DNA of 12,816 nt from JAFAHZ01 sp035656415 (GTDB taxonomy: Bacteria > Vulcanimicrobiota > Vulcanimicrobiia > Vulcanimicrobiales > Vulcanimicrobiaceae), in contig DASRSM010000088.1 of assembly GCA_035656415.1 (NCBI GenBank), positions 1 through 12,816 of the forward strand, written 5' to 3'. The translations under genes and the position numbers were made by a program. Below the pieces are notes generated by a model. The model did no database searches and was not told where the DNA came from. It was given only the letters and a program-made list of their open reading frames with translations. Positions 5,770 to 12,329 of this stretch are shown one piece after another; the stretch's first letter is position 1; each line of letters starts with the position of its first letter.

Positions 5770-8186
5770 GGCGCGTTCGCGATACTCTCTTCCAGGAACC
5801 GCGCTTGATACGCGACGACGTCCCCGACGAGTGGAAACTGCGGATGACGCCGCGTTTCGGTTAGTGCGTAGCGGTCGCCGTCCCGAAGCAAAATTCCCCA
5901 CTCCACCATGAGCGGAAGCGCGGCGCGCACGAGGCGGGCGGGATCCCGCTTGAGCTCGGGATCGACGAACAGCTGCGCGGGCAGATCGCGCATGCGCGCT
6001 GTGACGCCGTCGATCGCCTCCTGCGTGCTAAACGGCGTCGCGCGGTTTTCCAGCCACGCGCCGAGCAGGTGGCTCATCGTAATCGGCCGGGCCGCCGCGA
6101 GTACTTCTTTGAGCTTCGATTTATCGTCGAGCCGCACGATGCGATACAGTATCGACAGGCGCTTCGAAACGAAGGAATCGTAACTGACCCCAAACAGATA
6201 AACGGTGGCGTACGATGCGAGGCGATCGTACACGCCCTTCATTCGGCCTAGCCGCCCATCGGTCGAATAGAATCCTTCGGGCGTCACGTAAAACGTCGCG
6301 CCGCGGCGCACGACGTCTTCCATCGCAGCGAGGTCTCGATCGACCAACCGTCGCGTTTCCTCGAGCAGTTCGCGGCGGTACGGCTCGCGCAGCGCACTAA
6401 GCTTCACGACGGTCTGTGCCTTTTCGAAATTCCCCGGCTCGAGCAGCTGGTCGGTTTTCGTACCGGGCGCAAACGTTGCCGCGATGCCGTCGTCGAAAAA
6501 GACGCTTACCGGCTGTGGACCGTGCGCGCGCTGCAGCGACCACGCCAGCGACGCAATCTCGCGCGAACCCAACTGGTTCTCGATCGGCATCATTCCTAGC
6601 GAAAGGAAGAGCGGCCCCGGATTGTAGTTGCGCAGTATCGAGCGCAAAAACGGAAGGCGCACGGCCAAGAAACCGGGTTCGAACATGCGGCGCCCGTTGA
6701 TCATGTAGAGCGGGTGGCGCCACGGACCGCTGCGCACCGTCGTCGTCGAACCGAGTATCTGGCCTTCGAGCTCGTGTTGGTGGTTGGCGACGATCAGCGT
6801 CGCACCGCGCGCGCGCGGAATCGTTCCAAAAACGCGAATGCGATTTGCGGTGTGATTCCAAACGTAGTTCGTCGCAACCGCGGCGAAACGAGCCGGCAAC
6901 CCCCACAGCGACGACAGCGGACGCCGGCCGACGCGCAACACCGAGAGTGAGGCCAGCGCGAAGCTGAATCCGGCGAGCCCGAAGACCGCTTGATAGCCGT
7001 CGCGCGTTCCGTGAAAGACGCCGATCAGCCAACCGCCGATTTGCGGCGCGACGACGTTGGGCAAATTCGTCGCGATGCCCCAGAGTCCGAGGTCGCGTGC
7101 GACGTCGCGCATCGTAGGAATGCTGTCCATCGCCAGCGCCCAGCCGCTGGAAAACACGCCGCCGAAACCAACGCCGAAGAGAAACGCGTACAAGAAGATC
7201 CACTGCGGCGCCGGCGCGACCGCGAAGCCGATCGCCGCGAGTGCCATCGGGATGCCTGCGATCGCGGTCACGATTTTGCGCGGCGCACGATCTGAAAGAA
7301 TGCCGAGATAGATCGACGATCCCGTCGCTCCCAGCATCGTGCAAAACGCCGCTACGGCGGTGCCGGCGGAAGCGTTCGGCAACCTCTGGACGTCGTGAAA
7401 GTAAAAGAGCACGAACGTCTGCAGCAGCACCAGTCCAAAGAACACGAGCGTGCGTGCGGCAAACACGACCATGAAATCGTGCCAATCGCGAACGTGCGCG
7501 TGCTCCGGATCCGTGTACTCGACCTCGCACACGCCCAAGAGCGACAGCGAGCAGATCGCAACCGTGCCGGCCGCGGCGAGAAACGTTATTCTCGGATCGG
7601 GCGCACTGCCGGCGGTGGCGAGGCCGAGGACGGTGCCGACGAGCGTGAGCGCCCCGCGGACGCCCGACACCGCTCCCCAGTGAGTTCGCTCGACCAACTC
7701 GGGCAGCAGCGCTTGATACGCGGCCAGCGCGACGTTCGACGCCGCGACCGCGGCGACGAGACAGAGGCTAAACGCGAGCAGCGAGTGCGTAAACGTGATG
7801 GCGATCAGCGCCGCGACGTCGAGCGCGAGTCCGGCCGCGACGAACATCTTGCGCTGGCCGCCGCCGCGCCGCATGTGGTCCGACAGCCATCCCGCCAGTG
7901 GTTGCACGATCATCGCGGCGAAAGCCGCGATGCTGGCCAGCGCCGAAAGCGCGGCAACGTGCTGCTCCGGGGCGAGATTCAACAGCGCCGCCGGAACCGC
8001 AATCGTCATCAGCGCCGCGTCTTGAAACGACAGCGGAATCCAAAGTGCGTTGAGCAGCGTCCACTGCCCGTACTCGCGCCAGCGAGACGTTCCGTTACTC
8101 AACGCGCCGTAAAGCCGGCGTTCAGGCCGGGGATATAAGGCGCCGGACGCGTAGCGTTCGCAAACACAATGCCAGGCATATGGCAC
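5742..8186 (-). CDS. MFS transporter fused to a PlsC-type acyltransferase domain
   Basis: 814 residues from GTG 8186. Residues about 44-425 are a major facilitator with roughly 12 hydrophobic segments, starting ALWIPLSFQDAALMTIAVPA, with the loop motif GWLSDHMRRGGG after TM2 and GILSDRAPRK mid-protein. A PlsC/LPLAT-like acyltransferase follows: VANHQHELEG with His469 and Glu474 (HX4E where the family has HX4D), YMINGRRMFEPGFLAVRLPF, and VTPEGFYSTDGRLGRMKG (Pro636-Glu637-Gly638) like the PEG motif. A helical tail of about 110 residues follows. The architecture recalls the lysophospholipid flippase LplT fused to the acyltransferase part of Aas, minus the acyl-ACP synthetase, so transport plus acylation of a lysolipid or similar substrate is a reasonable inference. 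The true start is uncertain: conserved MFS sequence begins near residue 40, neither GTG 8186 nor TTG 8102 has a clear ribosome site, and the first 28 codons lie in IS-derived sequence. Confidence 0.82.
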   Translation of the reverse strand: MPYAWHCVCERYASGALYPRPERRLYGALSNGTSRWREYGQWTLLNALWIPLSFQDAALMTIAVPAALLNLAPEQHVAALSALASIAAFAAMIVQPLAGWLSDHMRRGGGQRKMFVAAGLALDVAALIAITFTHSLLAFSLCLVAAVAASNVALAAYQALLPELVERTHWGAVSGVRGALTLVGTVLGLATAGSAPDPRITFLAAAGTVAICSLSLLGVCEVEYTDPEHAHVRDWHDFMVVFAARTLVFFGLVLLQTFVLFYFHDVQRLPNASAGTAVAAFCTMLGATGSSIYLGILSDRAPRKIVTAIAGIPMALAAIGFAVAPAPQWIFLYAFLFGVGFGGVFSSGWALAMDSIPTMRDVARDLGLWGIATNLPNVVAPQIGGWLIGVFHGTRDGYQAVFGLAGFSFALASLSVLRVGRRPLSSLWGLPARFAAVATNYVWNHTANRIRVFGTIPRARGATLIVANHQHELEGQILGSTTTVRSGPWRHPLYMINGRRMFEPGFLAVRLPFLRSILRNYNPGPLFLSLGMMPIENQLGSREIASLAWSLQRAHGPQPVSVFFDDGIAATFAPGTKTDQLLEPGNFEKAQTVVKLSALREPYRRELLEETRRLVDRDLAAMEDVVRRGATFYVTPEGFYSTDGRLGRMKGVYDRLASYATVYLFGVSYDSFVSKRLSILYRIVRLDDKSKLKEVLAAARPITMSHLLGAWLENRATPFSTQEAIDGVTARMRDLPAQLFVDPELKRDPARLVRAALPLMVEWGILLRDGDRYALTETRRHPQFPLVGDVVAYQARFLEESIANAPYSMMTVVE
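8115..8130 (+). repeat. Left-end hairpin of the tnpB element
   Basis: CCGGC (8115-8119) pairs with GCCGG (8126-8130) around a 6-nt loop. The following bases, with AGGCCGGGGA at 8124-8133, match the right-end hairpin, as expected for the subterminal imperfect palindromes of IS200/IS605 elements. Confidence 0.55.
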
Positions 8187-8881
8187 AGCGTCGGACCATT
8201 CTGCTGCGGCAAATGCACGTTCACCGAGTCATCACCATCGCGTCGCCGACCGTCACACCTCGCCATACGGCGGTCCGAGCCGAGTGCGCACGGCTCTGGA
8301 ATCGCCTGGTCCGCCTGCACCGATGGTTTCGCAAGCATCACCGTCCCTGGCCCACGCAGGATTCGAGCGGCATTTCAAGGGCCATTTCGCGCTGCATAGT
8401 CAGACCGTTCAAGCCATCATTCAGAAGTTCATGGCGAATATCGCCACAACACGAACCAACCGCATGCACGGCGACCGACTCATTCTGCCGATGGGCAGAG
8501 GGCGCGAACCGCTGCGCGTTCGAGTCGCGCGGCTGCCCGGCGGCAAGATTGCCAAGATCGGCATCTTCCACGTCGGTGACGTCACGGAGATGAATCGGGG
8601 TAAACGTGGGAAACGATCCCGCCGTCTGAATCAAGAGCTGGGGAACGTGCCCTTGGGGCAGCTTGTCGAGTATCTCACGTACAGGCTCGCGGCTGTTGGC
8701 TGCACCTTGCAGATCGGCTACGAAGCCCACACGTCGCAAACCTGTCCGGAATAAAGGCGTGACCGGGACGATCACTCCCGGCGCAATGGTTCCAGCGACG
8801 TTGCTTGGTACGACCCGTACTGCGGATGGCGCTCACGACAAGGCGAGCGAGGCGCCCGGCGCCGTTGCATCTGCGGCATGA
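8180..8881 (+). pseudogene. tnpB: tnpB pseudogene (RNA-guided nuclease family of IS200/IS605), frameshifted and internally deleted
   Basis: Three fragments in two frames read as pieces of one TnpB. Fragment A (8180-8359) has the N-terminal TILLRQMHVHR and ECARLWNRLVRLHRW, ending HRPWPTQ. Fragment B (8359-8754) continues with GFERHFKG, SQTVQAIIQKF, TTRTNR, RLILPMGRGREPL, GDVTEMNRGKRGKRSRRLNQE, GQLVEYLTYRLAAVG and EAHTSQTCP, then a stop. Fragment C (8750-8881) gives a typical low-complexity tail. A one-base loss near 8358-8361 separates A from B, and another shift near 8750 separates B from C. In-frame deletions removed the stretch between NRMHGD and RLILP, most of the RuvC core including the first catalytic Asp region, and the rest of the zinc ribbon after its first Cys. 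About 230 codons remain of the usual 370-500. It cannot encode an active nuclease. Family call rests on the HTSQTCP and SQTVQAIIQKF motifs. Confidence 0.82.
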
Positions 8882-8896
8882 GGCTTCACCAAGAAT

Positions 8897-8914
8897 CCTC
8901 GGCTTAGGCCGGGG
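8897..8914 (+). repeat. Right-end hairpin of the tnpB element (3' end of the guide-RNA scaffold region)
   Basis: CCTCGGC (8897-8903) and GCCGGGG (8908-8914) form a 7-bp stem with one G-T wobble and the loop TTAG. It lies 15 nt after the tnpB stop and is followed by GTGTCAA. In intact tnpB elements this hairpin closes the scaffold of the omega/re RNA and the guide begins just past the element tip. Whether any such RNA is still made here is unknown. Confidence 0.65.
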
Positions 8915-8918
8915 AGTG

Positions 8919-9608
8919 TCAATGCTTGGTTGCGTCGATGATGACGATGCCGCGTCCGCCGAAGTCGCGCAGCTGGCCGAGTGCGCCGATCGCCGCACCG
9001 ATCGGCGAATTTTCATTCGTGAGCTCGGTCACCGTAAAGCCGGTCTGCTTCTTGGCCTGACCGTCGATCGAGTCGCGAAACGTTTGCGGCAGCGACTTGA
9101 ACTTCCCGAGCATGCCGAGCATCGGTCCCGCCTTTTGGTCGAGCGTTTGCGGATCGACCGCAAGCACGACGACGCCGTGCCGCTTCCCGTTTTCGTTACG
9201 TTCGAACACGGCGAAGTCGATGCCGAGATCGCGCGTGTGATCGCGCACCGCATCGACGCCGTTGCCGCGCAGCGCGGACGAGTATCCGTCGGGCGGGTGC
9301 GCGTCGAGATCGCGCAGCCATGCTTCGAGCGAAGGCATCAGCGCTTGCGTACCCGCGACGACGTCGTGACCGTCGTAGGTGCCGGCCCCCTGTGAAAGCA
9401 ACGCGCTGTCGGCGACTCCGGGACGTGACTTTATGGTCTCGTGCCACGCGCGCGACGACAGCACCGCCGCGCCGTCGAAGAGCGGGAAATTCACGGGATT
9501 GGTTGCTTTCGGTGACGGCTGCCCGGCGCCGCCGGAGTGGCCGCCGGAACATGCGGCCAACGCCACCGCGGCGGCGCAAGCGGCCCAGCTCAAGCGCAAA
9601 ACGTTCAT
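8919..9608 (-). CDS. Predicted lipoprotein of unknown function
   Basis: 229 residues from ATG 9608. MNVLRLSWAACAAAVALAAC is a lipoprotein signal with lipobox LAAC (Cys20), followed by a Gly/Ser/Pro linker to about residue 35, so it should be anchored in the envelope. The folded part (about 38-229) includes NFPLFDGAAVLSSRAWHETI, HDVVAGTQALMPSLEAWL and a beta/alpha stretch HGVVVLAVDPQTLD, ending GRGIVIIDATKH. I do not recognise the family. The ORF runs open to 9977, but upstream residues are Arg-rich antisense of the next gene and the signal peptide fixes the start; a G-run (GGGGGG) lies about 6 nt before it. The stop codon (8921-8919) falls in the tip of the tnpB element, so the last residues may not be original. 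It is divergent from the Mpo1-like gene across a 78-nt spacer. Confidence 0.75.
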   Translation of the reverse strand: MNVLRLSWAACAAAVALAACSGGHSGGAGQPSPKATNPVNFPLFDGAAVLSSRAWHETIKSRPGVADSALLSQGAGTYDGHDVVAGTQALMPSLEAWLRDLDAHPPDGYSSALRGNGVDAVRDHTRDLGIDFAVFERNENGKRHGVVVLAVDPQTLDQKAGPMLGMLGKFKSLPQTFRDSIDGQAKKQTGFTVTELTNENSPIGAAIGALGQLRDFGGRGIVIIDATKH

Positions 9609-9638
9609 GACTGGCCCCCCGATTTCCAGAATTCGTCC

Positions 9639-9675
9639 CCATGAGCCTGTCGCATGTCTCACCATGAGCCTGTCG
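9639..9675 (+). repeat. Tandem pair of a 14-bp dispersed-type repeat
   Basis: CCATGAGCCTGTCG occurs at 9639-9652 and 9662-9675 (23-nt period); the second copy continues AAGGGTGG. The reverse complement CCTTCGACAGGCTCATGG resembles short intergenic repeats common in many environmental genomes. It fills much of the 78-nt divergent spacer between 9608 and 9687, where promoters for both directions should lie, and it supplies the AAGGG that may act as ribosome site for the gene at 9687. Confidence 0.6.
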
Positions 9676-9686
9676 AAGGGTGGCCC

Positions 9687-10028
9687 ATGAGCTTCCAAGA
9701 GTTCTGGCCGCGCTATCTGCTCGCGCACAGCCGCCCCGCGACGCGCGCCTGCCACGTGGCCGGAACGCTCGCCGGCACAACGCTGGTCACGGCCGCCGTC
9801 GCTTCGCGAAAACCGTGGCTCGCAGCGGTAGGCCTCGTGGCGGGATACGCTCCCGCCTGGATCTCGCATGCGTTGATCGAGCGAAACAAGCCCGAGACGT
9901 TTCGCGCGCCGTTCTCTTCGCTCGCCGCGGATTATCTGATGGCGTGGCACGTGCTGCGCGGCACCATCGACGAGCAATACGCCGCCATCGGTTCTTCGAC
10001 TCCGCCCTCCGGGCTGCGCTCAGAATGA
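9687..10028 (+). CDS. DUF962 / Mpo1-like membrane protein
   Basis: 113 residues matching the DUF962/Mpo1-like family. In yeast, Mpo1 is an Fe(II)-dependent dioxygenase of 2-hydroxy fatty acid breakdown; bacterial members are mostly uncharacterised. Family signatures are YLLAHSRPATRACHVAGT (10-27, His14 and His23), two hydrophobic segments (about 28-39 and 45-60), then SHALIERNKPETFRAPF (60-76; His61, Glu65, Asn67, Pro69) and DYLMAWH (82-88). These histidines are where Mpo1 holds its metal. Start ATG 9687 follows AAGGG by a short gap; ATG 9654 would add 11 residues encoded by the repeat pair. The last residues (SSTPPSGLRSE) are encoded by a repeat-like stretch, so the C-terminus may be altered. 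It overlaps the next gene by 4 nt and leads a five-gene run. Family likely; reaction in this organism unknown. Confidence 0.75.
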   Translation: MSFQEFWPRYLLAHSRPATRACHVAGTLAGTTLVTAAVASRKPWLAAVGLVAGYAPAWISHALIERNKPETFRAPFSSLAADYLMAWHVLRGTIDEQYAAIGSSTPPSGLRSE

Positions 10029-10030
10029 CA
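9992..10030 (+). repeat. Dispersed-type repeat spanning a stop/start overlap
   Basis: The stretch begins TTCTTCGACTCCGCCC, contains the small inverted repeat GCCC-TCC-GGGC (10004-10014) and ends CGCTCAGAATGACA. It closely resembles short repeats scattered in many environmental genomes. It encodes the C-terminus and stop of the Mpo1-like gene and the start codon of the inhibitor gene. Repeat status is from recognition only; this window holds one copy. Confidence 0.45.
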
Positions 10031-10399
10031 CGGCGCATTCTACGCGTTGGATTCTTTGCGCTGGCATTATTGGGTCTGTCGCCGCATACGCCGGTGTTCA
10101 CCGACGCCTCGCAGACGGTCAGCGTCGACGCCGGCGAAGAGTTTTTCATCGCGCTTGCTTCCAACGAAACGACCGGCTATACGTGGAAGCAGGCGATCGA
10201 CGACGGAAAGATACTGGCCTACGAGGGCAACGTCTATCAAAGCCCCAGCAGCGGATTGATCGGCGGTGGCGGCCAGCAAATCTTCATCTACCACGCCAAC
10301 CGCAGCGGCAGCACGACGATCCACTTCTCCTACTCGCGGCCGTTCGAGCCGAACGTTCCGCCCACCAAGACCACGACGTTCAACGTCACGGTGAAATAA
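10025..10399 (+). CDS. Chagasin-like (I42 family) cysteine protease inhibitor, secreted
   Basis: 124 residues with an N-terminal signal peptide (RRILRVGFFALALLGL), so it acts outside the cytoplasm. The three inhibitory loops of chagasin are recognisable in order: NETTGYTW (47-54, usual NPTTGY), GGGGQQIF (80-87, usual GxGG) and SRPFEP (104-109, usual RPW), and the length fits the family. I42 proteins plug the active site of papain-type cysteine proteases, so protection against host, prey or own proteases is the family expectation. The start ATG 10025 overlaps the previous stop (ATGA), which supports it; TDO follows after only 4 nt. No papain-like protease is in the window; the nearby S53 peptidase is of another class and not an expected target. 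Confidence 0.8.
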   Translation: MTRRILRVGFFALALLGLSPHTPVFTDASQTVSVDAGEEFFIALASNETTGYTWKQAIDDGKILAYEGNVYQSPSSGLIGGGGQQIFIYHANRSGSTTIHFSYSRPFEPNVPPTKTTTFNVTVK

Positions 10400-10403
10400 G
10401 TCG

Positions 10404-11183
10404 ATGAGCGAACGCCTCTCTTACGGTTCCTATCTCAAGGTCGACCAGCTGCTGGCGTTGCAGCAGCCGCTCTCGCAGCCGGCGCACCACGACGAGCTGC
10501 TGTTCATCATCATCCATCAAGTGTACGAGCTGTGGTTCAAGCAACTGTTGCACGAGCTCGAAGCCGCCATGCGCGCGATGGACGGCGACGATCTGCTGCG
10601 CGTCGCCAAACATTTCAAGCGAATCGACACGATTCAGCGGCTACTGGAACAGCAGGTCGACATTCTCGAAACGATGACCCCGCAAGAATTCAACGCGTTT
10701 CGCGACAACCTCAATCCGGCCAGCGGATTTCAATCGATCCAGTTCCGCGAGGTCGAGTTTCTCGCCGGACTGCGACGCACCGACGTACTCAAGTACGTCG
10801 AGCTCAACGACGAACAACGTGCGCGGCTGGATCGCCGCGCCGCCGAGCCGTCGCTGTACGACAAGCTCAAAGGCGTTTTGAAGCGGCGCGGACTCGCCGT
10901 CGAGCCGTCCGAAGCGCTCGTCGATTCGTACCGCCGTATCTACAGCGGCGAAGGCGATTACTACGACCTCTACATGCTTCTCGAGGAGCTGATCGAGTTC
11001 GACGAGCGCCTTCTGCTATGGCGCGGCCGTCACGTGCGCATGGTCGAGCGCATGATCGGCCACAAGCGCGGAACCGGCGGTTCGCCGGGCGTCGATTACT
11101 TGCAAAGCACGCTGGGTTATAAACTCTTCCCCGAGCTGTGGGAAGTCCGCACCCTTTTAGGAACGAGCAGCACCTATGCATAG
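10404..11183 (+). CDS. kynA: Tryptophan 2,3-dioxygenase
   Basis: 259 residues; cytoplasmic heme dioxygenase that opens the indole ring of L-tryptophan to N-formylkynurenine, first step of the kynurenine pathway. Motifs: YLKVDQLLALQQPLS (10-24), HHDELLFIIIHQVYELWFKQ (28-47) with the substrate-site His38 and Phe34, NPASGFQSIQFREVE, and WRGRHVRMVERMIG with the heme-ligand His210, then HKRGTGGSPGVDYL (220-233) with Thr224 of the substrate-binding GTGGS loop. All key residues are present and length is normal. The start follows the inhibitor stop by 4 nt, with no strong ribosome site, and the 3' end overlaps the PLP-enzyme gene by 8 nt, consistent with one transcript and coupling. Confidence 0.95.
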   Translation: MSERLSYGSYLKVDQLLALQQPLSQPAHHDELLFIIIHQVYELWFKQLLHELEAAMRAMDGDDLLRVAKHFKRIDTIQRLLEQQVDILETMTPQEFNAFRDNLNPASGFQSIQFREVEFLAGLRRTDVLKYVELNDEQRARLDRRAAEPSLYDKLKGVLKRRGLAVEPSEALVDSYRRIYSGEGDYYDLYMLLEELIEFDERLLLWRGRHVRMVERMIGHKRGTGGSPGVDYLQSTLGYKLFPELWEVRTLLGTSSTYA

Positions 11184-12324
11184 TTCGATGACGCAAGCGC
11201 TCTACCGCGATCAATTTCCTATTCTCGGAACCTCGACGTATCTGGTGAGCCATTCGATGGGCGCGGCTCCATGGCGCGCAAAGGCCGCACTGGAAACGTA
11301 CTGGGACGAATGGGCGACCGAGGGTCCGGAGGCGTGGGTGGCGTGGATTCCGCGCATCGGCGAAATCGCCGACGGAATCGGCTCGATTATCGGCGCACCT
11401 GCCGGAAGCATTTTCCTCGGCCCCAACGTTTCGGTTCTGCAAGCCGCAATCGCAAGCTGCATCGGCTTCGGGCACGATCGCAACGAAGTCGTTTTCGAAT
11501 CGATTCAGTTTCCGTCGCTCACGTATGTGTGGAAAGAGTGGGAACGTTATGGCGCGGTAACGCGCGTCATTCCCAGCGACGACGGACGGACGATTCCGCT
11601 CGAGCGCATCCTTTCCTCGATTACGGAGAAGACGGCCATCGCGGTGCTCTCGCACGCGTATTACGTTTCGGGCGCGGTAGCCGACATTCGCGCGATTCAA
11701 GCGCACTGTCACGAGTACGGAACGCTGCTCTGCGTCGACGCGTATCAGACCACTGGCGTATATCCCTACGACGTGACGGAGTGGGATCTGGATATGGTCA
11801 CGGGCGGATCGCATAAGTGGTTGTGCGGCGGTCCCGGCTGCGGCTGGATCTATATCAAGCCGGCGCTGCTCGAGTACTTCCGGCCGGCGGTCACCGGATG
11901 GTTCGCACACGCGCGACCGTTCGCGTTCGAACCGGCGCCGATGGAACACGCGGTCTCCATGTATCGATTTTCAACCGGCACTCCGACGATACCGGGTTAC
12001 GTCGTCGCGAGACCGGGTCACGATCTCATCCGCGAAGTCGGCGTCGCACGCATTCGCGAGCACAACGTGCGCTTGACGAGCAAGCTCGCTGCCATGGCGA
12101 TAGAGCGCGGCCTGCGCGTCAACACGCCGCTCGAGCCCGAACGCCGGACCGGCTGGATCGGAATCGACTTCGACGGATCGGACGACGTCTGCCGCAAGCT
12201 GATCGCGCGGCGCGTCTTCGTCGACTACCGTCCGGGCTGCGGCATCCGCGTCAGCCCGCATTTTTACACCACCGACGCGGAAATCGACAACTTCTTCGCA
12301 GAGCTCGACAAACTGCGCGCTTGA
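11176..12324 (+). CDS. kynU: Kynureninase-like PLP-dependent enzyme (aminotransferase class V fold)
   Basis: 382 residues. It is a fold-type I PLP enzyme: the PLP-ring Asp188 is in LCVDAYQTTG, the Schiff-base Lys214 is in GGSHKWLCGGPGCGW, and SHAYYVSGAVADI and the C-terminal GCGIRVSPHFY fit class V/kynureninase. Kynureninase cleaves kynurenine to anthranilate plus alanine. The assignment rests on this fold plus the 8-nt overlap with tryptophan 2,3-dioxygenase. The lysine motif departs from the classic kynureninase YKYLNGGPG form and the protein is somewhat shorter than the usual 400-465, so a divergent kynureninase or another class V enzyme (a desulfurase-like fold) is possible. ATG 11176 is used; ATG 11188 is a close alternative. 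No kynurenine formamidase gene is visible in the window. The MATE gene follows after 5 nt. Confidence 0.75.
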   Translation: MHSSMTQALYRDQFPILGTSTYLVSHSMGAAPWRAKAALETYWDEWATEGPEAWVAWIPRIGEIADGIGSIIGAPAGSIFLGPNVSVLQAAIASCIGFGHDRNEVVFESIQFPSLTYVWKEWERYGAVTRVIPSDDGRTIPLERILSSITEKTAIAVLSHAYYVSGAVADIRAIQAHCHEYGTLLCVDAYQTTGVYPYDVTEWDLDMVTGGSHKWLCGGPGCGWIYIKPALLEYFRPAVTGWFAHARPFAFEPAPMEHAVSMYRFSTGTPTIPGYVVARPGHDLIREVGVARIREHNVRLTSKLAAMAIERGLRVNTPLEPERRTGWIGIDFDGSDDVCRKLIARRVFVDYRPGCGIRVSPHFYTTDAEIDNFFAELDKLRA

Positions 12325-12329
12325 CGAGT

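Larger units (their letters stand above)
8099..8922 (+). mobile_element. Decayed IS200/IS605-type (IS1341-like, tnpB-only) element
   Basis: About 820 bp with a broken tnpB between two terminal hairpins that share AGGCCGGGGA. The left hairpin is at 8115-8130 and the right at 8897-8914, followed by GTGTCAA, a usual right tip for these elements. The left edge is placed just after TTAC (8095-8098), which resembles the tetranucleotide targets of this family, but both tips are inferred without an empty-site comparison. No tnpA transposase is present. These elements insert without target duplication, and none is seen. The element sits between two minus-strand genes and overlaps the ends of both. Confidence 0.7.

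Noticed and set aside
8115..8130. Rho-independent terminator
   Set aside because: No T-run follows; similarity to the hairpin at 8897-8914 fits an element end better.
7395..8138. 247-aa plus-strand ORF
   Set aside because: Highly charged, low-complexity antisense of the MFS domain; a GC-rich shadow frame.
8338..8775. 145-aa minus-strand ORF with ordinary-looking composition
   Set aside because: It is the antisense of the tnpB relic, whose plus-strand frames carry recognisable TnpB motifs.
9639..9675. Possible CRISPR-like array
   Set aside because: Only two 14-bp copies with a 9-nt gap, no spacers of normal length and no cas genes.
9609..9977. N-terminal extension of the lipoprotein ORF to 9977
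   Set aside because: The extension is antisense to the Mpo1-like gene and would bury a good lipoprotein signal peptide at ATG 9608.
10867..11949. 360-aa minus-strand ORF
   Set aside because: Arg-rich shadow of the dioxygenase and PLP-enzyme genes.
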